DNA from: Sphaerochaetaceae bacterium
GTDB taxonomy: Bacteria; Spirochaetota; Spirochaetia; Sphaerochaetales; Sphaerochaetaceae
Direction: 5' to 3'
Assembly (NCBI GenBank): GCA_028532915.1
Contig: JAQQAI010000012.1
Span: 1 to 48,518 of the forward strand
DNA: 48,518 nucleotides
Made by a program: the position numbers and the translations under genes. The stretch's first letter is position 1, and each line of letters opens with the position of its first letter. This document shows positions 26,370 through 33,671 of the stretch, in pieces. Below the pieces are notes generated by a model. It was not told the DNA's origin. It ran no database searches and worked only from the letters and a program-made list of their open reading frames with translations.

Positions 26370-26840
26370 CTATCCTTCGATTTCAGGAATTCTTAACTTG
26401 AAGCTCTCCAGAAGGTCTTCTTTCGACATTCCTTCCCGCAGTATGACGAATATCGTATCATCTCCTGCAAGGGTTCCCAGAATCTCCGGCAGGGCAAGAA
26501 CATCGAGTGCCAGAGCAACACTGTTCGCATGTCCGCTGCGGGTTTTGATGACTCCGAAGTTCTGGCTGAATTCAATCGAGAGGACTCCGCGACGAACGTC
26601 CTGTATGTATGATTTTTCTGATTCGCTGATAAGATCGTTTTCCGGAAGAGCGTAATAATAGCCGGACCATCCGTCGGAGATCTTTCCCACCTTCAGCATC
26701 TTAAGGTCTCTTGAAAGTGTTGCCTGTGTAACTGTATATCCTGCCTCGGAAAGCAGTTCCAATAGCATATCCTGATTATCGATACGATTGTTCTTGATTA
26801 GTTCTTTCACGACAGAAAGTCGGTTGTGGCGTTCTTTCAT
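26370..26840 (-). CDS. argR: Arginine repressor, ArgR family
   Basis: ArgR senses arginine as a hexamer and represses synthesis or activates catabolism. The 156-aa protein has an N-terminal winged helix (VTQATLSRDLKMLKVGK, residues 36-52) and a C-terminal oligomerisation and arginine-binding domain with LALPEILGTLAGDDTIFVIL. Length and both domains are normal. No arginine genes are within the window; pgi is downstream. Two ARG-box-like palindromes overlap its promoter, which fits autoregulation. Weak ribosome-binding site (CGGAGA) before the ATG. Confidence 0.93.
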   Translation of the reverse strand: MKERHNRLSVVKELIKNNRIDNQDMLLELLSEAGYTVTQATLSRDLKMLKVGKISDGWSGYYYALPENDLISESEKSYIQDVRRGVLSIEFSQNFGVIKTRSGHANSVALALDVLALPEILGTLAGDDTIFVILREGMSKEDLLESFKLRIPEIEG

Positions 26841-26853
26841 TCATTTCTCCGTT

Positions 26854-26910
26854 TGAATATTTATTCTTTATATTCTGTATGAATATACAATACTATAATT
26901 TAAAATTCAA
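26854..26910 (-). promoter_or_regulatory. argR promoter with overlapping ARG-box-like palindromes
   Basis: On the minus strand TTGAAT (26910-26905) and TATATT (26887-26882) are 17 bases apart. TGTATGAATATACA (26876-26889) overlaps the -10, and TGAATATTTATTCT (26854-26867) lies just downstream. Both resemble the AT-rich ARG-box palindrome bound by ArgR, so ArgR probably limits its own transcription. Confidence 0.6.
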
Positions 26911-26982
26911 GAACAATCAGTAGCGTATCTCTTTAAGGTAAAGTATGATGGTAGTTGTCTATATCTATATAAGGAGAATCCT

Positions 26983-27537
26983 ATGGGTTTTATCATTTTT
27001 CTTGTCGTTGTGTTTTTATTGGTGTTGTATGGGGTCGGAGTGTACAACAAACTTATCCGCCTCAGAAATCAGAGCGAAGAATCAGGCAGTGCGATTGATG
27101 CTCATCTGAAAAAGAGATATGATCTCATTCCCAATCTCGTTGAAACGGTGAAAGGATACGCATCCCATGAGCAGGAGACGCTTACCAATGTCATCAAGGC
27201 AAGAAATTCCGCAATGGGCGGATCGACCCTTGCAGAGAGGAACGAAGCGGCCAATCAGTTCAGTCATACTCTCAAATCTTTGTTCGCTCTGAGCGAAAGC
27301 TATCCTGACCTGAAAGCGAATCAGGGTTTTCTGGATCTGCAGAATCAGCTGCAGGTGATTGAAAACGAGCTGTTGCATGCGAGAAAATATTATAACGCCA
27401 TCATAAGTGATATAAACACGATCGTTGAAACGGTTCCCAGTTCGATCATCGCCTCGATGACCCACTTCAAAAAATTGGATTATCTGGCGATAGAGGAGGA
27501 AGCCCGTGAACGTGTATCAGTATCTTTCTCGAAATAG
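26983..27537 (+). CDS. lemA: LemA family membrane protein
   Basis: The 184-aa protein has one N-terminal membrane anchor (residues 3-22) and the helical LemA domain with YNKLIRLRNQSEESGSAID, LKKRYDLIPNLVETVKGYA and ARKYYNAIISDIN. The role of LemA is not established; it is widespread and often paired with a DUF2207 or TPM-domain membrane protein, as here. AAGGAG lies 7 bases before the ATG. It overlaps the following gene by 32 bases, so the two are co-expressed. Confidence 0.93.
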   Translation: MGFIIFLVVVFLLVLYGVGVYNKLIRLRNQSEESGSAIDAHLKKRYDLIPNLVETVKGYASHEQETLTNVIKARNSAMGGSTLAERNEAANQFSHTLKSLFALSESYPDLKANQGFLDLQNQLQVIENELLHARKYYNAIISDINTIVETVPSSIIASMTHFKKLDYLAIEEEARERVSVSFSK

Positions 27538-29380
27538 GGCAGGCTTCACTGCGGGCATTCTTTTACTGTGTCTCTTGTTTCCTCTGAGTGCTGCAGATTA
27601 TACGATTGATTCTTTCAATTCCAGCATCATTATCACCTCTGAAGGACATTATGATATCGAGGAGTCGGCCACTCTCACGTTCAATGTTCCCAAACACGGA
27701 TTTTACCGGACAGTGCCGGTCTCCTTTACTCTAGATGACGGCAGTTCGATAAAGGCCAGAGTCACAAAAATAAGAGCAAGCGAAGATCTCGAAGTTTCCC
27801 GCAATTCCTATTCGGTCGTGATGAGACTCGGCAGTCCTGATTACACGGTGACAGGGACACATGATTACGCTATTTCCTATCGCTACGATATCGGAGAGGA
27901 CCGTTTTACCGATAAGGATGAATTCTATTTCAATATCATAGGTACCGACTGGGATGTGCCTCTCGAAGAGAGTTCGTTCACGATAGAATTTCCCTTTCCG
28001 ATAGATACCGATGCGATATCTTTCACCAGCGGGGAAGCCGGATCGACGAGTGGGGAGCAGGTCTCATGGTCAATCGATGATTCGGGAAAGACAATCACCG
28101 GAACTGCCGGACGTATCGCTCCCGATGAGGCTGTGACTGTGAAAGTCGATCTTCCTGAAGGATATTTTGAATCAAGGACGAACTGGCAGGCTATCATCGC
28201 CCCTTTTGCACTTGTTCTTACCCTTCTCGGTCTTTTTCTCGCGTTTCGATGGTGGAGAACTTACGGAAGGGATAAAAACCTTGTCATCGTTCCCGTTTTC
28301 ACCGCACCGGAGGATCTTTCTCCTCTGGATGCCGGGTATATCATTGACAGCTCTCTGGATATTCATGATGTGACGAGTATGCTTTTCTACTGGGCTGACA
28401 AGGGAGCGGTCACGATAGTGGAGGAAGATAAAAAGATATCCTTCATAAAGGGCAAACCTCTCACCGATTCTTTACCGCATGAGCAGCAGCTGTTCGACAG
28501 GTTCTTCGCTCTGGGGAAGAACGGAGTCGTGACCGAAAAGGATCTGAAAAATGATTTTATCAAGGTGTATGCCAAAGTCCAGCAGACTGTCGCTAAACAT
28601 TATACGAAGGAGAGAAGACTCGACAGCAGAGAAGCGAAGGTCAAAGCAGGGCTCACGTTCCTGCTCGGGCTCATTCCCGTTCTGACGCTGCCGCTGGTTC
28701 TTACTGTTAATTATCCCGGAGCAATCACACTGGTGATCGCCGGTATCTCGCTTGCTTACCTGATCACTGATACGGTGATCATTCAGGCGGCGATGAGCCG
28801 ATGGCATATACGCAAGACTTTCTCGAAGGTAATGTTCTTCTTCCTGTTATTTCTCATATTCGTCATAGTCTCATTCGTGGTATTTGCTATAGCCTATTTT
28901 GAGACTTCACAGCAGTCTCTGGCTCTGTGGGCTGTTCCTGCGGCTTTCATTTCACTCTTCATTTTTGCTCTGTTTACAGTCATCACGACGAAACGCAGTG
29001 ATTATGGTGTGAAAAAGCTGGAGGAAGTGATGGGATTGAGAGAATTTATCGAGAAAGTCGAGATAGATGAGCTGAAACGGATGATCGAGAAGGACCCCGA
29101 GTATTATTATCATCTTCTTTCGTACGCGATAGTTCTCGGTCTGGAGAAAAAGTGGGCCAAAAAATTCGATTCTTTCACTCTGGAACCGCCGAGATGGTAT
29201 TCGGGTGATCAGGTTCTGTTCAATTCACTCGCGATAAGCGCCATTGTGAACCGATGTGACAGATCACTGGCTTCGAACCTTGCGCCAAAGGGATCTTCCT
29301 CTCCGGGTCATGTCTCTTCAGGATTCTCGGGAGGCTCAAGCGGAGGCGGCTTCGGAGGAGGAGGCGGAGGAGCCTGGTAG
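27506..29380 (+). CDS. DUF2207 family membrane protein with Gly-rich C-terminus
   Basis: The 624-aa protein has a signal peptide (about residues 14-30), an extracytoplasmic DUF2207 domain (to about 225, with DYTIDSFNSSI and GFYRTVPV), a membrane segment near 228-248, a soluble part, two pairs of membrane helices (about 383-430 and 440-495), and a serine/glycine-rich tail (SSGGGFGGGGGGAW), which is the usual end of this family. The function is unknown; the LemA partnership is recurrent. The GTG start at 27506 has GAGGAGG 6 bases upstream and lies inside the end of lemA. Confidence 0.87.
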   Translation: MNVYQYLSRNRAGFTAGILLLCLLFPLSAADYTIDSFNSSIIITSEGHYDIEESATLTFNVPKHGFYRTVPVSFTLDDGSSIKARVTKIRASEDLEVSRNSYSVVMRLGSPDYTVTGTHDYAISYRYDIGEDRFTDKDEFYFNIIGTDWDVPLEESSFTIEFPFPIDTDAISFTSGEAGSTSGEQVSWSIDDSGKTITGTAGRIAPDEAVTVKVDLPEGYFESRTNWQAIIAPFALVLTLLGLFLAFRWWRTYGRDKNLVIVPVFTAPEDLSPLDAGYIIDSSLDIHDVTSMLFYWADKGAVTIVEEDKKISFIKGKPLTDSLPHEQQLFDRFFALGKNGVVTEKDLKNDFIKVYAKVQQTVAKHYTKERRLDSREAKVKAGLTFLLGLIPVLTLPLVLTVNYPGAITLVIAGISLAYLITDTVIIQAAMSRWHIRKTFSKVMFFFLLFLIFVIVSFVVFAIAYFETSQQSLALWAVPAAFISLFIFALFTVITTKRSDYGVKKLEEVMGLREFIEKVEIDELKRMIEKDPEYYYHLLSYAIVLGLEKKWAKKFDSFTLEPPRWYSGDQVLFNSLAISAIVNRCDRSLASNLAPKGSSSPGHVSSGFSGGSSGGGFGGGGGGAW

Positions 29381-29398
29381 AAGGCAGGTTCCACATGA

Positions 29399-29440
29399 CA
29401 AAAAAAGACCACCTGATATCAATCGGGTGGTCTTCAGCAT
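29399..29440. terminator. Bidirectional terminator between DUF2207 and RRM genes
   Basis: A 12-bp stem (29405-29416 with 29423-29434, one G-T pair) has a run of A on its left side, which is a U run for the minus-strand RRM transcript. It separates two converging genes. Confidence 0.75.
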
Positions 29441-29453
29441 TTCTACCTGAGAA

Positions 29454-29729
29454 TTAGTCGCGATAGCTTCTGCTTGGTCGTGGCTTTGCGATAGCTTCGT
29501 TAACACGAAGATTACGTCCGCCGAACTCTTTCCCGTCAAGCTGAGAAATAGCGGCTTCTGCAGCAGAATCCTCTTCCATTTCGACGAAACCGAAGCCCTT
29601 AGGGCGATGAGTTTCTCTGTCGATGATGATGTTTGCACTCAATACAGTTCCGTATTGTGAGAAAAGGTCCCGAAGTTCTTCCTCGGAAGTGGCGTAGCTC
29701 ATGTTGCCAACATAGATTTTTTTTGCCAT
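29454..29729 (-). CDS. Small RRM-type RNA-binding protein
   Basis: The 91-aa protein is a single RNA recognition motif with RNP2 (IYVGNM, residues 5-10) and RNP1 (KGFGFVEM, about 44-51) and a short basic tail ending SRSYRD. Such single-RRM proteins are common in cyanobacteria and spirochaetes and are often cold-induced RNA chaperones. AAGGA lies 7 bases before the ATG. A strong promoter far upstream implies a leader of about 155 bases, which includes a CACAGG/CCTGTG palindrome (29741-29753) near the ribosome-binding site, so post-transcriptional control is plausible. Confidence 0.92.
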   Translation of the reverse strand: MAKKIYVGNMSYATSEEELRDLFSQYGTVLSANIIIDRETHRPKGFGFVEMEEDSAAEAAISQLDGKEFGGRNLRVNEAIAKPRPSRSYRD

Positions 29730-29891
29730 AAAGCATCCTTCACAGGCCCTGTGTCCTGTTTTTTTATAATTGCTTCATTTGGCGGCATGTTTGGTTCAAA
29801 TTAATCGCTCTGTTGGGAATACGAACTAAACGACTCAAAAAAGAAACTAGATTAAAAGACCCACCTGCAACTCAAAAACGAAAGCATAAAA

Positions 29892-29920
29892 ACAATACCA
29901 CGCCGTTATATAACTGTCAA
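29892..29920 (-). promoter_or_regulatory. Strong promoter for the RRM gene with long 5' leader
   Basis: On the minus strand, TTGACA (29920-29915), a 17-base spacer and TATTGT (29897-29892) form a near-consensus promoter. Transcription would start near 29885, about 155 bases before the RRM start codon. It is back to back with the rightward promoter at 29925-29953. Confidence 0.55.
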
Positions 29921-29924
29921 TATA

Positions 29925-29953
29925 TTGAAAAATTGTCCAATACCCTTTATATT
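29925..29953 (+). promoter_or_regulatory. Promoter giving a leaderless transcript for the VTE5-like gene
   Basis: TTGAAA (29925-29930), a 17-base spacer and TATATT (29948-29953) are followed by only six bases before the ATG at 29960. The predicted first transcribed base coincides with the A of the start codon. No ribosome-binding site is visible before that ATG, which agrees with leaderless translation. Confidence 0.5.
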
Positions 29954-29959
29954 CTTGTA

Positions 29960-30628
29960 ATGAATATAACAGGCTTGGCAGTATCATTCGCCTTCATCGG
30001 AATAGTTGTCGCCATAGGTTTTCTGATGGCTTATTCCAAAAAATTCTCCCCCGAAGTAGTACGGAAATTTATTCACATAGCAGTTTCGAACTGGTGGATA
30101 TTCCTTCTGATATTCTTCGACAGCCTTCAGACTGCAGTTGTCGGTCCTGTCGTATTCATATTCATCAATGCGGCCGCGGTCTATTCAAAGTTTGCCGATA
30201 AACTCGGTGTCCGTGACTGGAAGAGGAATCTGGGACTGGTCTATTTTCCCGTTTCTCTATTGATAATAGTCATTCTGACCTACACGGAAATGATTCCTTT
30301 CTGGGCAGGTACCATAGGAGTCTTTGCCATGGGCTATGGAGACGGCCTTGCTGCTCTGATCGGATACTCCTGCGGAAAAAGGAAGATCATGCATGATAAA
30401 TCTCTGGTAGGTTCCGCCGTCATGTTCCTCGTTACTGCAGTCCTTATTCTGATCGTAGGATTCGTCTACGGTCTGGCAGGTTCATCATTCTTCAGTTTTC
30501 TTCTTTTTACGATCGTCATCTCGGTCTTTCTGACACTGATTGAGCTGTTCACACCGTGGGGACTTGATAACATAACGGTGCCTATCGGCGGAGCTCTTCT
30601 CAGTGCGTTTCTTCTGGGAGCTCTCTGA
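29960..30628 (+). CDS. Polyprenol/phytol kinase-like membrane protein (DGK1/VTE5/dolichol kinase superfamily)
   Basis: The 222-aa protein has about six to seven membrane helices. It shows the superfamily marks: VVRKFIHIAVSNWW near residue 34, MGYGDGLAALIG near 124, and KSLVGSAVMFLV near 146. This CTP-dependent kinase/cytidylyltransferase superfamily phosphorylates lipid alcohols such as phytol, dolichol or diacylglycerol. Phytol kinase VTE5 is the closest functional model because the next gene is a DUF92/VTE6-like protein. ATG at 29960 fits the family start; longer readings add an unlikely basic, non-membrane leader. The stop overlaps the next ATG by one base (TGATG). Confidence 0.75.
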   Translation: MNITGLAVSFAFIGIVVAIGFLMAYSKKFSPEVVRKFIHIAVSNWWIFLLIFFDSLQTAVVGPVVFIFINAAAVYSKFADKLGVRDWKRNLGLVYFPVSLLIIVILTYTEMIPFWAGTIGVFAMGYGDGLAALIGYSCGKRKIMHDKSLVGSAVMFLVTAVLILIVGFVYGLAGSSFFSFLLFTIVISVFLTLIELFTPWGLDNITVPIGGALLSAFLLGAL

Positions 30629-31443
30629 TGATCTCACTGTACGATATGGTTATCCCGTTCATTGTGAATCTGCTGCTGCTGTTTGCAGCTCTGAAACTGA
30701 AGCTCCTTACCGTTTCAGGAAGCGTTGCCTCATTCCTTCTGGGATTCATAATCTTTTATTTCATGAACTTCGTCGGTTGGCTCATTCTTGTCTTCTTCTT
30801 CGTTTCTGCCAATATTCTGGGGAAGGTCGGGAAACTGGTAAAACAGGTCGATATCTCGAAGATCCACAAAAAGGGAGAGACGCGCGACTGGGTTCAGGTC
30901 TTCGCAAACGGAGGAATTGCAGGAATCGCGGCTCTTTTTTACGGATTGACCGGTTCGATCATACCTCTTGTCATGTTCGGTGCCTCTCTGGCTGCAAGTA
31001 CTGCAGATACATGGGCGAGTGAAGCGGGAATTCTCTCTTCGGAAAATCCTGTTTCGATCCTCACTTTCACTCCGGTTACTCCAGGAATGTCGGGAGGTGT
31101 GAGCTGGCTCGGGTCGTTGAGCTCGATCATCGGTTCCATTCTGATAAGCTCACTGTGGTACGTTTCATACAGGATTGCCGGAGATTTCAGGTTTTTTCTT
31201 CTTGCATCGATCATCGCATTATCGGGAATTGCCGGTTCTCTCGTCGATTCATATCTGGGAGCGACAGTACAGGGACACTACTGGGATCCTATCAACGAGC
31301 TGGTGACCGAGCGTGAGCGTTCAGATGACGTGGTGTTCGAACTGTGTCGGGGTATCCGATGGATCGACAATGATATAGTCAACCTTATGAGCAATGTTGT
31401 TTCCACTCTTCTTGCCGGAGGACTTACCCTGATAGTCCTGTGA
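30628..31443 (+). CDS. DUF92 family membrane protein (VTE6/phytyl-phosphate kinase-like)
   Basis: The 271-aa protein has six or more membrane helices and the DUF92 marks: TRDWVQVFANGGIAGIAAL (about residues 85-103), AASTADTWASEAG (about 124-136), PVTPGMSGGVSWLGS and GSLVDSYLGATVQG. The plant member VTE6 phosphorylates phytyl phosphate to the diphosphate. The start codon shares a base with the stop of the VTE5-like gene, so the two are translated together. Together they could convert a prenyl alcohol to its diphosphate; the true substrate here is unknown. Confidence 0.85.
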   Translation: MISLYDMVIPFIVNLLLLFAALKLKLLTVSGSVASFLLGFIIFYFMNFVGWLILVFFFVSANILGKVGKLVKQVDISKIHKKGETRDWVQVFANGGIAGIAALFYGLTGSIIPLVMFGASLAASTADTWASEAGILSSENPVSILTFTPVTPGMSGGVSWLGSLSSIIGSILISSLWYVSYRIAGDFRFFLLASIIALSGIAGSLVDSYLGATVQGHYWDPINELVTERERSDDVVFELCRGIRWIDNDIVNLMSNVVSTLLAGGLTLIVL

Positions 31444-31489
31444 AATTAACCGGTGTCGTCTAGTAAAAGATTCTTTTTTCAGTGTAATA

Positions 31490-31517
31490 TTGGGAAATTA
31501 TTTAAAATCATTAGAAT
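31490..31517 (+). promoter_or_regulatory. Possible promoter of the glycerate kinase gene
   Basis: TTGGGA (31490-31495) and TAGAAT (31512-31517) are 16 bases apart, 17 bases before the ATG. The ribosome-binding site AGAGGG would lie at or just after the start of transcription. Weak -35, moderate -10. Confidence 0.35.
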
Positions 31518-31533
31518 GTTAGAGAGGGATTGT

Positions 31534-32667
31534 ATGAAAAAGTGTATTCTCATACCGGATTCATTCAAAGGAACAATGAGTTCTCAGGAAGTTTGTTCAT
31601 TGATGAGTGATGCGATCAACACATATTACGAAGATGTCCAAATCGTCTCTATTCCCGTTGCCGACGGGGGAGAGGGAACTGTTGATTCTTTCCTGACTGC
31701 AGTCGGTGGAGAAAAGATTTTTCTTGATGTTACCGGTCCCCATTTCGAGAAGATGAACAGTTTTTACGGAATTATCGAGGGTACGACTGCAATCATCGAG
31801 ATGGCAAGCTGTGCAGGACTTCCTCTTGTCGGCGAAGATCTCCGTCCCGGACAGGCGACTACATTCGGTGTCGGTGAGATGATGGTCGATGCGGCAGAAA
31901 GAGGGTGTGCAAAGATTATCGTCGGTCTGGGAGGATCCGCTACCAATGACGGTGGAGCCGGTGCCGCAGCCGGTGCAGGTGTTACTTTCCTGGATGCCGA
32001 AGGTTCTCAGTTCGTACCGACAGGAGCCACTCTCGACAAGATCGCCTCTATCGACAGGTCGACTATGAATCCCGCATTGAAAGGAGTCGAGGTCGTCACA
32101 ATGTGCGACATAGACAACCCTCTGTTCGGTGAGAGCGGAGCGGCCTACGTTTTCGGACCTCAGAAGGGTGCTGACCAGAAGATGGTTGAAATTCTTGATG
32201 AGAAACTGAGAGCCTTCTCGACTATCGTGGAAAAGAATCTCGATGTAGATATTTCTGAGCTTCCCGGTTCCGGAGCCGCAGGCGGTATGGGAGGGGGGAT
32301 GGTTGCTTTCTTCAATTCTTCTTTAGAGATGGGCATCGAAGTCGTTCTCGATACGGTCCATTTCGACAGGGAGCTCGATGATACCGATATAGTCTTCACA
32401 GGAGAAGGGAAAATCGATTTCCAGTCTCTGAGAGGGAAGGTGGTTATCGGTATCGCCAGAAGAACAAAGAAAAAAGAGGTTCCGCTCGTAGCCGTTGTCG
32501 GTGACATCGGAGATAATCTGGAAGCGGCTTATCAGGAAGGTGTGACCGGAATCTTCTCAATCAACAGAGTCGCACAGGACTTTCCTAAGGTGAAACATAG
32601 AGCAAAAAGCGACATGGCGCTTACGATGGACAATCTGATCCGCTTTGTGAAGCGTCTCGGGTTTTGA
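31534..32667 (+). CDS. glxK: Glycerate kinase
   Basis: The enzyme phosphorylates glycerate to a phosphoglycerate, feeding glycolysis. The 377-aa protein has the GarK/GlxK family pattern: ILIPDSFKGTMSS at the start, PVADGGEGTVD (about residues 45-55), GLGGSATNDGGAGAAAGAG (about 132-150), GFxxGLxxxVD-type PGSGAAGGMGGGMVAF, and FTGEGKIDFQS near the end. ATG at 31534 has AGAGAGGG 5 bases upstream; readings further upstream lack one. The 3' end overlaps the converging ferredoxin gene by 47 bases. Confidence 0.94.
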   Translation: MKKCILIPDSFKGTMSSQEVCSLMSDAINTYYEDVQIVSIPVADGGEGTVDSFLTAVGGEKIFLDVTGPHFEKMNSFYGIIEGTTAIIEMASCAGLPLVGEDLRPGQATTFGVGEMMVDAAERGCAKIIVGLGGSATNDGGAGAAAGAGVTFLDAEGSQFVPTGATLDKIASIDRSTMNPALKGVEVVTMCDIDNPLFGESGAAYVFGPQKGADQKMVEILDEKLRAFSTIVEKNLDVDISELPGSGAAGGMGGGMVAFFNSSLEMGIEVVLDTVHFDRELDDTDIVFTGEGKIDFQSLRGKVVIGIARRTKKKEVPLVAVVGDIGDNLEAAYQEGVTGIFSINRVAQDFPKVKHRAKSDMALTMDNLIRFVKRLGF

Positions 32668-33535
32668 ACATCTGAGTTCCGTGGACTATAGCATTGTGGG
32701 GACATGCGGCTATGCAGTCTCCACAACGTATGCATGCGCTGCTGTTCGGCGTGGCGTAGGTCGGTATGTCCAGCTTGCATGCCGTCTGACATGCTTTGCA
32801 TTTCGTACACTTTTGTTCATCTATCGAGAATCTGTATAATGCGACAGGGTTGAACAGACCGTAGACGGCGCCGAGAGGGCAGATGTATCTGCAGAACGGC
32901 CGGTATAGTATGATCGAAAGCACGATTACGGCGGCAAGGATGAAGAACTTCCAGGCGAACAGCCAGCCGACAGCGGATCTCAACCCTTCATTTCCTATCA
33001 TGAGAAGAATACCCGAAGCTGTTCCGGAGGGGCAGATGTAGGAGCAGAAGGCCGGAGACCCCTGGCCGAGAAAATCGACGGCAAATAGAGGTATCAGTAT
33101 CACGAACACAACGAGCAGCACATAGCGGAGTTTTTCGATGATCTGCTCGCCCGGCAGCCGTCTCATCTTTCTGTCTCTGAACAGCGGGATCTTATAGAGA
33201 AGATCCTGAAGATAGCCGAACGGGCACAGCCAACCGCACACGAACCGTCCGCCGGCGGCTCCGACAGCAATAAGATATCCTGTAATGTAAAACGAGAAAG
33301 ATTTATCACGTGTTCCTAAAACTGCCTGAAGCGACCCTATGGGACAGGATCCGAGTGCTCCCGGGCAGGCGTAACAGTTGAGCCCCGGTACGCAGAAGGC
33401 CTTGGTACCTCCCTGGAAGATCTTTCCCTCAATGAATCCTATGATATATGCATTGGAGATTATCGCGGTCAGAAGCTGAATCAGTGAGCGTCTTTTATCA
33501 TGTGCTTTTTGTTCTTTCCTACCCAATTCCGACAC
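32621..33535 (-). CDS. NapH/YccM-like membrane 4Fe-4S ferredoxin protein
   Basis: The 304-aa protein has about five membrane helices with cysteine motifs between them: NCYACPGALGSCP, CGWLCPFG, CSYICPSG and CRYICPLG. Two 4Fe-4S ferredoxin motifs follow near the C-terminus, CTKCKACQTAC and CIRCGDCIAACP. Proteins of this kind pass electrons across or at the membrane to extracytoplasmic partners. The next genes upstream encode a CXXC membrane peptide and a TlpA thioredoxin, suggesting a thiol-redox relay. The start is uncertain: the GTG at 33535 has GGAG only one base upstream, while a TTG at 33526 would have better spacing. Both overlap the preceding small gene. Confidence 0.87.
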   Translation of the reverse strand: MSELGRKEQKAHDKRRSLIQLLTAIISNAYIIGFIEGKIFQGGTKAFCVPGLNCYACPGALGSCPIGSLQAVLGTRDKSFSFYITGYLIAVGAAGGRFVCGWLCPFGYLQDLLYKIPLFRDRKMRRLPGEQIIEKLRYVLLVVFVILIPLFAVDFLGQGSPAFCSYICPSGTASGILLMIGNEGLRSAVGWLFAWKFFILAAVIVLSIILYRPFCRYICPLGAVYGLFNPVALYRFSIDEQKCTKCKACQTACKLDIPTYATPNSSACIRCGDCIAACPHNAIVHGTQMFKTRDASQSGSDCPS

Positions 33536-33671
33536 ACTCCAGACAGATGACCGTCGCCTTCTGCAGCACGATGAGGTGTTCTTTGCCGAGAATCCCTAAC
33601 AGGATGAGAACGACTCCCGCGGCTATGAGAGCTGCAGGGATGATCATCCTTCTTCTGTGTTCAGTCGACAT
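33519..33671 (-). CDS. 50-aa membrane peptide with conserved CXXC end (CD1871A-like)
   Basis: A short gene between tlpA-like and napH-like genes encodes one membrane helix (residues 9-29, after an RRR patch), then GKEHLIVLQKA and a C-terminal ICLECVGIG that holds the CXXC pair (C43, C46). The ending is characteristic of the CD1871A family of CXXC peptides known from anaerobic firmicutes. The ATG overlaps the end of the TlpA gene by 11 bases and the stop overlaps the start of the ferredoxin gene, so all three are translationally linked. The cysteines probably exchange electrons between TlpA and the ferredoxin protein. Confidence 0.85.
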   Translation of the reverse strand: MSTEHRRRMIIPAALIAAGVVLILLGILGKEHLIVLQKATVICLECVGIG

